From: Actinomadura madurae
GTDB lineage: Bacteria > Actinomycetota > Actinomycetes > Streptosporangiales > Streptosporangiaceae
Assembly (NCBI RefSeq): GCF_900115095.1
Contig: NZ_FOVH01000009.1
Coordinates: 248,001-312,000, forward strand
Direction: 5' to 3'
DNA: 64,000 nucleotides
Below the pieces are notes generated by a model, which saw nothing but the letters and a program-made list of their open reading frames with translations, made no database searches and was not told the origin of the DNA. Made by a program: the position numbers and the translations under genes. Below, piece by piece: positions 15,930-23,993 of this stretch (its first letter is position 1; each line of letters starts with the position of its first letter).

Positions 15930-17303
15930 ATGACCACTGCCCTGCACCCGGACGCCGTCCTGTCCGAAGAGACCGCACGCCAGCCGTACGTCTACCGGCG
16001 CCGGCCTCTGGAGGAGCCCGACTGGCGGCGCCTGCCCGGGTGGCGGGACGTCACGGAGGCCGAATGGGAGTCGGCGCAGTGGCAGCGCGCCCACTGCGTG
16101 AAGAACCTGCGGCAGCTCCGCCAGGTCATGGGCGACCTGCTGGACGAGTCCTTCTACGCCGACCTGGAGCGCGACCAGGCCGAGCGCGCCACGATGTCGA
16201 TGCTGCTGCCCCCGCAGATGCTCAACACGATGGACTCCTCCTCGACCGAGGCCTTCCACGCCGACCCCGTCCGCCGCTACATGCTCCCCGTCCTCAGCGA
16301 CCGGCGCACCGACTGGCCGTCCCACCCGCACGCCTCCCGCGACTCCCTGCACGAGGCGGAGATGTGGGCGGTCGAGGGCCTCACCCACCGCTACCCCACC
16401 AAGGTGCTGGCCGAGATCCTGCCGACCTGCCCCCAGTACTGCGGGCACTGCACCCGGATGGACCTCGTCGGCAACTCCACGCCGGCCGTCGACAAGCACA
16501 AGTTCACGATCAAGCCCCCGGACCGGCTCGGCGCCATGCTCGACTACCTGCGCCGCTCCCCCGGCGTCCGGGACGTGGTCGTCTCCGGCGGCGACGTCGC
16601 CAACATGCCGTGGCCGCGGCTGGAGTCGTTCGTCGACGCGCTGCTCGACATCGACAACATCCGCGACATCCGCCTGGCCAGCAAGGCGCTCATGGGCCTG
16701 CCCCAGCACTGGCTGCAGGACGACGTCCGCGCCGGGATGGAGCGCCTGGCCGCCAAGGCGCACGGCCGCGGCGCGCAGATCGCGATCCACACCCACGTCA
16801 ACGCCGCCCAGTCGGTGACGCCGCTCGTCGCGAGGGCCGCGCGCGCGATGATGGACACCGGCATCCGCGACGTCCGCAACCAGGGCGTGCTGCTGCGCGG
16901 GGTGAACGACTCCCCCGCAGCGCTGCTCGACCTGTCGTTCGCGCTGCTCGACGAGGCCGGGATCATGCCCTACTACCTCTACATGTGCGACATGATCCCC
17001 AACAGCGAGCACTGGCGGCTCGCCGTCTGGGAGGCGCAGGAGCTCCAGCACGCCATCATGGGCTATCTGCCCGGCTTCGCCACCCCGCGGATCGTCTGCG
17101 ACGTCCCCTACGTCGGCAAGCGGTGGGTGCACCAGCTCGCCGACTACGACCGCGAGCGCGGCATCTCCTACTGGACGAAGAACTACCGCACCGGCCTGGA
17201 GCAGTCCGACCCCGACGCGCTGACCAGGCGGTACGAGTACCACGACCCGATCTACACGCTCCCGGAGGAGGGGCGTCGGTGGTGGCGGGAACGTTCCGCG
17301 TGA
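15930..17303 (+). CDS. kamA: Lysine 2,3-aminomutase family radical SAM enzyme
   Basis: KamA converts L-lysine to L-beta-lysine using a [4Fe-4S] cluster, SAM and PLP. The 457-residue protein carries the radical-SAM motif C167-x3-C171-x2-C174 in LPTCPQYCGHC. It has the family segment YYLYMCDMIPNSEHWR, whose Asp354 corresponds to the substrate-contacting aspartate region. The PLP-lysine region reads CDVPYVGKRWV, with Lys397, instead of the glycine-rich GGGGK stretch of clostridial enzymes, so this is a divergent branch. AGGCGAGGAGG lies just before the ATG. It is divergent from kdd, which supports the pathway role. I did not see a domain that would suggest EpmB. Confidence 0.9.
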   Translation: MTTALHPDAVLSEETARQPYVYRRRPLEEPDWRRLPGWRDVTEAEWESAQWQRAHCVKNLRQLRQVMGDLLDESFYADLERDQAERATMSMLLPPQMLNTMDSSSTEAFHADPVRRYMLPVLSDRRTDWPSHPHASRDSLHEAEMWAVEGLTHRYPTKVLAEILPTCPQYCGHCTRMDLVGNSTPAVDKHKFTIKPPDRLGAMLDYLRRSPGVRDVVVSGGDVANMPWPRLESFVDALLDIDNIRDIRLASKALMGLPQHWLQDDVRAGMERLAAKAHGRGAQIAIHTHVNAAQSVTPLVARAARAMMDTGIRDVRNQGVLLRGVNDSPAALLDLSFALLDEAGIMPYYLYMCDMIPNSEHWRLAVWEAQELQHAIMGYLPGFATPRIVCDVPYVGKRWVHQLADYDRERGISYWTKNYRTGLEQSDPDALTRRYEYHDPIYTLPEEGRRWWRERSA

Positions 17304-17334
17304 CGTGATCTGGTCGCGGGAGCCGACCGGCCCG

Positions 17335-17353
17335 GCGCCTTTACATTGTAGAT
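17335..17353 (+). promoter_or_regulatory. Shared 19-bp element upstream of P450 gene
   Basis: GCGCCTTTACATTGTAGAT occurs here and again, identically, at 34767-34785 in front of the RNB ribonuclease gene, in the same orientation and 30-40 bp before each start. The core TAC-ATT-GTA is an inverted repeat. TACATT also fits a -10 hexamer, so it may be a promoter, an operator or both. Confidence 0.55.
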
Positions 17354-17384
17354 CCGTAATGTGGCGCATAGGGTCGGTCGGGTG

Positions 17385-18533
17385 ATGGCTTCCGACCTGA
17401 CGATCGCGCAGCTGGAGGACGACCCGCACCCGCATCTGGCCCGGCTGCGGGCCGAGGAGCCCGTCGCGTTCGTCCCCGCCCTCGGCGGCTGGCTCGTGAC
17501 GTCCCGCGACCTCGCGCTGGCGGTCATGCGCGACTCGGCCGCGTTCACGGTCGACGACCCGCGCTTCTCCACCGCGCAGGTCGTCGGGCCGAGCATGCTG
17601 TCACTGGACGGACCCGTCCACGCCCGGCACCGCGACGCGTTCTCCCGCCCGTTCCGCCCGGCGCGGACCCGCGAGCGGTTCACCGCGTTCGTCGAGGCCG
17701 AGGTCGGCCGGCTCGTCGGCGGGCTCGCGCCGGCGGGCGCTGCGGAGCTGCGCGGCGACCTCGCCGGGCCGCTCGCCGTCGCCGTCGTGACCGAGGCCCT
17801 CGGGCTGCACGGGGTGGACGCGGCGACCGTCCGCTCCTGGTACGGCGCCTTCGTCGAGGCCGTGTCCGCCATCACCGCGGGCGGCACCGCCCCCGGGCAC
17901 GCCGGGGAGGCGTACCGGCTGCTGCGCGCCGCGGTCGAGGAGGCGATCACCGCGTCCCGCCCCGGTTCGCTGCTCGCCGAGGCGGCCCGCGGCGACCTCA
18001 CCACCCCCGAGGTCGTCGCCAACGCCGCGATCCTGATGTTCGGCGGCATCGACACCACCGAGGGGATGATCGCAAACGCCGCGCTGCACCTGCTGGAGAA
18101 CCCCGGCCAGCTGCGGCTCGTCCTGGACGACCCCGACCTGCTGCCCGGCGCGATCGAGGAGTCGCTGCGGCTGGAGCCGTCGGCCTCGGTCGTCGACCGG
18201 TACGCCACCCGCGACACCGACCTCGGCGGGACCACGGTCGGGGCGGGCGACCTCGTCCGCGTGTCGATCGCGGGCGCCAACCGGGACCCCGCCGTGTTCG
18301 CCGACCCCGACCGGTTCGACGTGCGGCGGCACAACACCGCCGAGCACCTGGCCTTCGCGCACGGCCCGCACTTCTGCTTCGGCGCGCCCCTGGCCCGGCT
18401 GGAGGCCCGCACCGCGCTGGCCGCGGTGCTGGACCGGCTGCCCGGGCTGCGCCTCGACCCGTCCCGTCCCGCGCGGCCCCGCGGCCTGGTGTTCCGGAGA
18501 CCGCCCCGGCTGGACGTCCGCTGGGACGCCTGA
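17385..18533 (+). CDS. Cytochrome P450
   Basis: This is a soluble class I-type bacterial P450 of about 382 residues. It shows the I-helix motif FGGIDTTEG, the K-helix ExxR in ESLRLEP and the heme-binding loop FAHGPHFCFG, with the ligand Cys. There is no membrane anchor, so it would use a ferredoxin from elsewhere. None is encoded nearby, and the substrate cannot be inferred. The start region offers GTG 17361, GTG 17382 and ATG 17385; I chose ATG 17385 from the usual length of the N-terminus. The 19-bp element lies 31 bp upstream. Confidence 0.92.
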   Translation: MASDLTIAQLEDDPHPHLARLRAEEPVAFVPALGGWLVTSRDLALAVMRDSAAFTVDDPRFSTAQVVGPSMLSLDGPVHARHRDAFSRPFRPARTRERFTAFVEAEVGRLVGGLAPAGAAELRGDLAGPLAVAVVTEALGLHGVDAATVRSWYGAFVEAVSAITAGGTAPGHAGEAYRLLRAAVEEAITASRPGSLLAEAARGDLTTPEVVANAAILMFGGIDTTEGMIANAALHLLENPGQLRLVLDDPDLLPGAIEESLRLEPSASVVDRYATRDTDLGGTTVGAGDLVRVSIAGANRDPAVFADPDRFDVRRHNTAEHLAFAHGPHFCFGAPLARLEARTALAAVLDRLPGLRLDPSRPARPRGLVFRRPPRLDVRWDA

Positions 18534-18595
18534 CGGCCGGTTGAGGACCGTCCCCGGCGTCCCCTCCGGCCGCGCCGTTATGGGACCATCTCCCA

Positions 18596-19660
18596 ATGAT
18601 CGTGGAACGCCGGGTCGAGCTGCGCTTCGGGGTGGAGAGCCGTGAGGCCGAGACGCACACCAACCTGTCCGCCGTCCGCCAGGACGGACGCTGCCTGTGG
18701 GTCGCGGGCGACGAGACCGCCACCATCGAGCGGCTGACGGCCACCCTCGACGGCGGCCGCGTCACCGGGTACGGCGGCCAGGCCACGATCGCGCTCGCCG
18801 ACCTCGTCCCGCTGCCCGCCGGCCCGGACGAGGAGGCCGACATCGAGGGGCTCGCCCGCGCCAACGGCTGGCTGTGGGCGATCGGCTCGCACAGCCTCAA
18901 GCGCAAGAAGATCAAGCCGGGGCACAGCGACGCGAAGGCGCGCAGGCGCCTCGCCACGGTCGTCCGCGAGGACAACCGCTACATCCTCGCCCGGCTCCCG
19001 CTGGCCACCGGCGAGGACGGGCTGCCCGGCGTCGTCCGCGAGGACGGGGACCGCACCGCCGCCGTCCTCGGCCTGGACGGCGACTCCCTCACCGACCTGC
19101 TGCGGGACGACCCGCACCTCGCGCCGTTCCTGCCCATCCCGAGCAAGGACAACGGCATCGACATCGAGGGCATCGCCGCGCACGGCGACCGGCTCTACAT
19201 CGGGCTGCGCGGGCCGGTGCTGCGCGGCTGGGCGGTGCTGATAGAGATCCGGCCGGGCACCCACCCCGACGACCCGCGGCGGCTGGTGGCGCTGCCCGTC
19301 GGCGACGGGAAGGACCGCTACCGCACGCACTTCCTGGACCTGGGCGGCCTCGGCATCCGCGACCTGTGCCCGCACGGCGACGACCTGCTGGTCCTCACCG
19401 GCCCGAGCATGGACCTGGACGGCCCGGTGCGGGTCGTGCGGTGGCGGGGCGCGGCCAGGGTGGACGCCGGCGAGATCGTCACCTCCGCCGAGCTGGAGGT
19501 GCTCGGCGACCTCCCCCACGGCGACGGCGACGACCACGCCGAGGGCATCGCCGTCCTGGACGAGCCGGGCACCCGCCTGCTCGTCGTCTACGACAGCCCC
19601 TCCCCCGAGCGCCTCACGGCGGACGGGGGCGTCCTCGCGGACGTGGTCGTCCTCGGCTAG
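18596..19660 (+). CDS. DUF3616 domain protein
   Basis: The 354-residue protein resembles DUF3616 proteins, predicted beta-propeller-like soluble proteins of unknown function. Repeated strand pairs contain DIEGLARANGWLWAIGSHSLKRKK, NGIDIEGIAAHGDRLYIGLRGP and GIRDLCPHGDDLLVLTGPSMD, each a D-I-E-G/hydrophobic pattern typical of propeller blades. No signal peptide is visible, so it is probably cytoplasmic. It follows the P450 gene by 62 bp on the same strand. No link between the two is evident. Confidence 0.78.
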   Translation: MIVERRVELRFGVESREAETHTNLSAVRQDGRCLWVAGDETATIERLTATLDGGRVTGYGGQATIALADLVPLPAGPDEEADIEGLARANGWLWAIGSHSLKRKKIKPGHSDAKARRRLATVVREDNRYILARLPLATGEDGLPGVVREDGDRTAAVLGLDGDSLTDLLRDDPHLAPFLPIPSKDNGIDIEGIAAHGDRLYIGLRGPVLRGWAVLIEIRPGTHPDDPRRLVALPVGDGKDRYRTHFLDLGGLGIRDLCPHGDDLLVLTGPSMDLDGPVRVVRWRGAARVDAGEIVTSAELEVLGDLPHGDGDDHAEGIAVLDEPGTRLLVVYDSPSPERLTADGGVLADVVVLG

Positions 19661-19680
19661 CACCGGGGGCGAACCCGAAT

Positions 19681-19692
19681 AAGCGCTCGCTT
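19681..19692. promoter_or_regulatory. TetR-type palindrome before acyl-CoA dehydrogenase
   Basis: AAGCG-CT-CGCTT is a perfect palindrome inside AATAAGCGCTCGCTTGCA, about 60 bp before the dehydrogenase ATG. Similar sites are bound by TetR-family regulators of fatty-acid genes; no such regulator is adjacent. Confidence 0.4.
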
Positions 19693-19751
19693 GCACCGTC
19701 TGCTTGGATGGGCCCTGCAACCGGCAGGAGTTCGAAGGGGCAGGACAGCGC

Positions 19752-20957
19752 ATGATCGAGTGGTCCGAGGAAGACCTGATGATCCGGGACGCGGTGCGCG
19801 GCTGGATCGACGCCGAGGTCCGGCCCCGCCTGGACGCGCTGGAGTCGGGCGAGCTCCCGCCGTACGACCTGCTCCGCGGCCTCTACAAGACGTTCGGGAT
19901 GGACGAGATGGCCCGCTCGTCCTTCCACGCCCGGATCGCCAAGGAGCGCGACGGCGGCACGGGCGGCGACGAGGAGGGCGGGCACGGCGGCAACGCGGCG
20001 ATGACCATGCTGCCGATCATCGAGCTGTGCAAGGTGGCCCCCGGCCTGGTCTCGGCGATGGGCGTCGGCCTCGGCCTCGCCGCCGGGACCATCATGAAGC
20101 GCGGCACGCCCGAGCAGAAGGAGCGCTGGGCCCTGCGCCTGCTCACCATGGAGAAGGTCGGCGCCTGGGCGATCACAGAGCCGAACTCCGGGTCGGACGC
20201 GTTCGGCGGCATGCAGGCCACCGCCAGGAAGGTCGGCGACGAGTACGTCATCAACGGCGCCAAGACCTTCATCACCAACGGCCCCTACGCCGACACCATC
20301 GTCTTCTACTGCAAGCTCGACGACGGGCGGGACCCGCGCGACCGCGAGATCCTCACCTTCGTCCTCGACCGCGGCATGGAAGGCCTTGAGCAGAGCAGGC
20401 CGCTGCGCAAGATGGGGCTGCACTCCTCCCCCACCGGCGAGCTGTTCCTCAGCGACGTCCGCGCGGGCGCCGACCGGCTCCTCACCTCCGGCGCGCAGGG
20501 CGGCAAGGAGTCCGCCCGGCAGAACTTCGTCACCGAGCGCGCGGGCGTCGCCGCCATGGCGCTCGGCGTCATCGAGGAGTGCCTGCGGCTGTCGGTCGAG
20601 TACGCCAGGACCCGCGAGCTGTGGGGGCGGCGCATCGGCGACTTCCAGCTCATCCAGCTGAAGCTGGCCAAGATGGAGGTCGCGCGGCTCAACGTCCAGA
20701 ACCTGGTGTTCCGGCACATCGAGATGCAGCGCGCCGGCCGCGCCCCGACCCTCTCCGAGGCGTCGGCGATGAAGCTGTACGCCGCGCAGGCCGCCAGCGA
20801 GGTCGCCCAGGAGGCCGTGCAGCTGTTCGGCGGCAACGGCTACATGAGCGAGTACCGGGTGGAGCAGCTCGCCCGCGACGCCAAGTCGTTCCAGATCTAC
20901 GCCGGCACCGATGAGATCCAGGTGACCCACATCGCCCGCGACCTCCTCTCCCGCTGA
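19752..20957 (+). CDS. Acyl-CoA dehydrogenase
   Basis: The 401-residue FAD enzyme introduces a double bond into acyl-CoA and passes electrons to ETF. It has the FAD-contacting AITEPNSGSDAFGG, the C-terminal family signature QLFGGNGYMSEYRVEQLARD and, near the end, YAGTDEIQ, with the expected catalytic Glu region. ATG 19752 is selected because MIEWSEEDLMIRD is a normal family start; an in-frame start 48 bp upstream would add a tail with no family counterpart. The acyl specificity is unknown. It could feed from crotonyl/butyryl-CoA chemistry or general beta-oxidation, but nothing in the context decides this. Confidence 0.92.
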   Translation: MIEWSEEDLMIRDAVRGWIDAEVRPRLDALESGELPPYDLLRGLYKTFGMDEMARSSFHARIAKERDGGTGGDEEGGHGGNAAMTMLPIIELCKVAPGLVSAMGVGLGLAAGTIMKRGTPEQKERWALRLLTMEKVGAWAITEPNSGSDAFGGMQATARKVGDEYVINGAKTFITNGPYADTIVFYCKLDDGRDPRDREILTFVLDRGMEGLEQSRPLRKMGLHSSPTGELFLSDVRAGADRLLTSGAQGGKESARQNFVTERAGVAAMALGVIEECLRLSVEYARTRELWGRRIGDFQLIQLKLAKMEVARLNVQNLVFRHIEMQRAGRAPTLSEASAMKLYAAQAASEVAQEAVQLFGGNGYMSEYRVEQLARDAKSFQIYAGTDEIQVTHIARDLLSR

Positions 20958-21016
20958 CGCTTCCGCCCGTCCGCTCCGGCGCCGAACTTCCAGGCGGTCC
21001 CGCGCATCGAACAGGT

Positions 21017-21048
21017 GGGGGGCGGGTGAGGGCGATCGCCCGCCCCCC
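21017..21048 (+). terminator. GC-rich hairpin after acyl-CoA dehydrogenase
   Basis: GGGGGGCGGG pairs perfectly with CCCGCCCCCC across a 12-nt loop. There is no U-run, as is common for actinobacterial terminators. It separates the dehydrogenase from the FHA gene. Confidence 0.5.
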
Positions 21049-21102
21049 GGGGCCTCCGGGCCTTTCTGGACAGCCGACGATGGGGACTGGATACTCACGA
21101 CT

Positions 21103-21642
21103 ATGGACGGACAGCCCTCATTCCCGGTGAGAGCGTCCGACACGGAACGGGACCGGGTGCTGCGCGTCCTCAGCGACCGCGTGGCCGAGGGGCGGATGTC
21201 CCACGAGACGTTCGAGCGCCGTGTCGACCAGGTGCTGCAGGCGCGCAGCCAGGCCGAGCTGGCCGACATCGTGCACGACCTGCCGCCCGCCGGGCGCGTC
21301 GTCAACCGCCTGACCGGCCTGATCTCCCAGGTGTCCCAGGTGACCGCGCGGATCGAGGCCGCCTGGCGCGGGCCGCGGCTGCCACGGTTCATGCTGCCGC
21401 CGCGCGAGCTCGGCCGGATCGTCGTCGGCCGCGCCCCCGGCTGCCAGTTCATCCTCACCGACCTGACCGTCTCGCGCTTCCACGCCGAGATCTACCGGGC
21501 CGACGAGGGCTGGATGATCTCCGACCTCGGGTCGATGAACGGCACCCGCGTGAACGGGTGGCGGCTGACCGGCCCGGCGCGCGTCCGGCCCGGCGACGAG
21601 GTCGGGTTCGGCAACTCCATCTTCATCGTCACCGCCCCCTGA
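21103..21642 (+). CDS. DUF1707-FHA domain protein
   Basis: The 179-residue protein joins an N-terminal DUF1707 module (about 5-60: RVLRVLSDRVAEGRMSHETFERRVDQVLQA) to a C-terminal FHA domain (about 100-175). The FHA part has the phosphothreonine-binding signature GRIVVGRAPGC, VSRFHAEI and LGSMNGTRVNGWRL. FHA domains bind phosphothreonine and often serve Ser/Thr kinase signalling. No kinase gene is nearby. DUF1707 is frequent at the N-termini of actinobacterial membrane and regulatory proteins and has no assigned function. Confidence 0.9.
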   Translation: MDGQPSFPVRASDTERDRVLRVLSDRVAEGRMSHETFERRVDQVLQARSQAELADIVHDLPPAGRVVNRLTGLISQVSQVTARIEAAWRGPRLPRFMLPPRELGRIVVGRAPGCQFILTDLTVSRFHAEIYRADEGWMISDLGSMNGTRVNGWRLTGPARVRPGDEVGFGNSIFIVTAP

Positions 21643-21717
21643 CCCGGCACCGCCCGCTCCCACCGCCGGCGATGCGCGATGCGTGCCGGGGCCGGCCGAA
21701 CCGCGAAGATGGAGCCC

Positions 21718-22497
21718 ATGACGCAAGATCCGACGCACGTCCTGCTGGCCGGCGACTGGCACGGCAACGCCGCCTGGGCGCGCGGCGTCATCCGGCGGCT
21801 CCCCGAACTGCTTCCGGACGAGTCCCCGCGCATCGTCCTCCACGCGGGCGACTTCGGGATATGGCCCGGACCGCAGGGGTGGGCCTACCTCCGCGGCCTC
21901 GACCTCGACCTGGCCCGTGTGGACGGCGTCCTGTGGTTCGTCGACGGCAACCACGAGGACCACCCCCGTCTCGCCGAGCTGCCCGATGCGGGTCATCAGG
22001 GCGGGCACGGCCGGGTGAGCGACCGCATCTACCACCTCCGCCGCGGTCACCGCTGGACCTGGCACGACCGGACCTGGCTGGCCCTCGGCGGGGCCGTGTC
22101 CCTCGACCGGGCCGTCCGCGCGGAGGGCATGTCCTGGTGGCCCGAGGAGGAGATCACCGCGGAGGAGGCCCGGCGCGCGATCGCCGGCGGGCCCGCCGAC
22201 GTGATGCTCACCCACGACTGCCCCGCCCGCGTCGCGCACGAATTCCCGCCTCTGCCGGGCTTCTGGGACGGCGAGGACCTGAAGCGGTCCGACGCCCACC
22301 GCGAACTCCTGCAGACCGTGGTCGACGCGGTCAAGCCCGGCCACCTGATCCACGGGCATCTGCACAGGGCCTACACCAGGGACGTCGCGATGCCCCACGG
22401 GCAGGTCCGGGTGACCGGGTTCGACTGCGACGGCGTGGACGGCAACTGGGGCGTGCTCGACGTGGCGGCGATGAAATGGGACCGGCCGGTCGCGTAG
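21718..22497 (+). CDS. Calcineurin-type metallophosphoesterase
   Basis: This roughly 259-residue protein has the binuclear-metal motifs of the calcineurin fold in order: LLAGDWHGN, LHAGDFGIW, FVDGNHED, LTHDCPARV and IHGHLHRAY. The substrate cannot be read from sequence; relatives act on phosphoproteins, cyclic nucleotides or nucleotides. Two in-frame ATGs precede 21718 (21679 and 21709). ATG 21718 is preferred because GGAG lies just before it and the first strand follows directly. Confidence 0.88.
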   Translation: MTQDPTHVLLAGDWHGNAAWARGVIRRLPELLPDESPRIVLHAGDFGIWPGPQGWAYLRGLDLDLARVDGVLWFVDGNHEDHPRLAELPDAGHQGGHGRVSDRIYHLRRGHRWTWHDRTWLALGGAVSLDRAVRAEGMSWWPEEEITAEEARRAIAGGPADVMLTHDCPARVAHEFPPLPGFWDGEDLKRSDAHRELLQTVVDAVKPGHLIHGHLHRAYTRDVAMPHGQVRVTGFDCDGVDGNWGVLDVAAMKWDRPVA

Positions 22498-22557
22498 GGT
22501 TCCCTGGACCGGCACCGCCCTTGACGTTGTAAGGTCCGGTCGGAAAAGGGAGGCAGT

Positions 22558-23484
22558 GTGGAGATCGGGTTCGCCGTTCCGACGTCGGGTGCGTGGTCCA
22601 CCCCCGCCAACCAGGTGACCGTCGCCCGGCGCGCCGAGGAGCTCGGCTACCGCTCGCTGTGGACGCTGCAGCGCCTCCTCAACCCCGCCGGCTCGGACGA
22701 CCGCACCTACCGCAACGTCCCCGACCCGCTGATCACGCTCGCCTACCTCGCCGGGCACACCACCCGGGCGCGGCTCGGCGTCGCCATCGTCAACATGCCG
22801 TTCTACGCCCCGCCGGTCCTGGCCAAGCTGGCAGCCACCCTCGACCACGTCAGCGGCGGGCGGCTCGACCTCGGCCTCGGGAACGGCTGGATGCGCGAGG
22901 AGTTCGCCGCGACCGGCGCCCCCATGGAGCGGCGCGGCGCCCGCGCCGAGGAGTTCATCGCCGCGCTGCGCGCCCTGTGGAGCGGCGGGCCCGGGGACGC
23001 GGCGCGCTTCCACGGCGAGTTCTACGACATCCCGCCGGTCACCATGGACCCGCGGCCGCTGCAGTCCCCCGGGCCGCCGATCCTGCTGGGCGGCGCCGCC
23101 GAGTCGGCGCTGCGCCGCGCCGGGCGGCTGGCGGACGGCTGGGTCAGCTCCAGCCGCACCGACCTCACCACGATCGGCCGCTCCATCGGGGCCGTCCGGG
23201 AGGCCGCCGAACGGGCCGGGCGCGACCCGGCCGCGCTGCGGTTCGTGTGCCGGGGCGCGGTGCGGGTCCGTCCCCCCGGGCAGGCCGGCCGCAAGCCGCT
23301 GACCGGTTCCCCCGAGGAGGTCCGGGACGACTTCGCGGCACTCGCCGCGCAGGGCGTCACCGAGCTGTTCATCGATCTGAACTTCGACCCGGAGGTGACC
23401 GGCCCGGAGGCGGGCCCGCGCGCCTCCCTCGGCCGCGCCCTGGAGGCCCTGGACGCGTTCGCGCCCGCCGGGGACGCCGGCTAG
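22558..23484 (+). CDS. LLM-class F420-dependent oxidoreductase
   Basis: This 308-residue luciferase-like TIM-barrel protein begins EIGFAVPTSGAWSTP and contains RLGVAIVNMPFYAPPVLAKLAATLDHVSGGRLDLGLGNGW (in two adjoining pieces). Later comes PGPPILLGGAAESALRRAG, typical of the F420-using branch in actinobacteria. The reaction and substrate are unknown. The GTG start has GGGAGG 4 nt upstream. The 3' end overlaps the convergent AsnC-type regulator by 4 bp. Confidence 0.88.
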   Translation: MEIGFAVPTSGAWSTPANQVTVARRAEELGYRSLWTLQRLLNPAGSDDRTYRNVPDPLITLAYLAGHTTRARLGVAIVNMPFYAPPVLAKLAATLDHVSGGRLDLGLGNGWMREEFAATGAPMERRGARAEEFIAALRALWSGGPGDAARFHGEFYDIPPVTMDPRPLQSPGPPILLGGAAESALRRAGRLADGWVSSSRTDLTTIGRSIGAVREAAERAGRDPAALRFVCRGAVRVRPPGQAGRKPLTGSPEEVRDDFAALAAQGVTELFIDLNFDPEVTGPEAGPRASLGRALEALDAFAPAGDAG

Positions 23485-23921
23485 AGGGGCGGGCGGCGCG
23501 CCTCCCAGGGGGTGCTGAGGACGACCGTCGTCCGCGTCGCGACGTTCGCGGCGGCGCGGATCTGCTGCAGCAGGTCCTCGAGCTCGTTCGGGGACGCGAC
23601 CCGCACCTTCAGGATGTAGCTCTCCTCGCCCGCCACCGAGTGGCACGCCTCGATCGCCTGGAGATGCGCCAGCCGTTCGGGGGCGTCGTCCGGGGCGGCC
23701 GGGTCGGTCGGCTTGATCGACACGAAGGCCGTCAGCGGCAGCCCGATCCGCTGGGTGTCCAGCTGGGCGGCGAACCCGGTGATAATCCCCCGCTTCTGCA
23801 GCCGGCGGACGCGCTGGTGCACCGCCGACACCGACAGCCCGGTCTCCTTGGCCAGGTCGGTGAAACTCATCCGCCCGTCGTCGGCCAGCAGCGCGATGAT
23901 CTGACGATCGATCTCCTCCAC
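23481..23921 (-). CDS. Lrp/AsnC family transcriptional regulator
   Basis: The 146-residue protein has an N-terminal helix-turn-helix (FTDLAKETGLSVSAVHQRVRRLQKRGII, about 18-45). A C-terminal RAM ligand-binding domain follows, with LTAFVSIKP and ESYILKVRVASPNELEDLLQQI. The family senses amino acids and controls amino-acid metabolism. Lysine-pathway genes are more than 6 kb away, so a connection is speculative. It is convergent with, and overlaps by 4 bp, the F420-type oxidoreductase gene. Confidence 0.92.
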   Translation of the reverse strand: MEEIDRQIIALLADDGRMSFTDLAKETGLSVSAVHQRVRRLQKRGIITGFAAQLDTQRIGLPLTAFVSIKPTDPAAPDDAPERLAHLQAIEACHSVAGEESYILKVRVASPNELEDLLQQIRAAANVATRTTVVLSTPWEARRPPL

Positions 23922-23993
23922 GCGGGAAATCTAGCGTGCCGCGGCGGGTGCGTGGGCCCGCTCAGGCCACGGAGCGGGGCGATCCGCCGTTTT

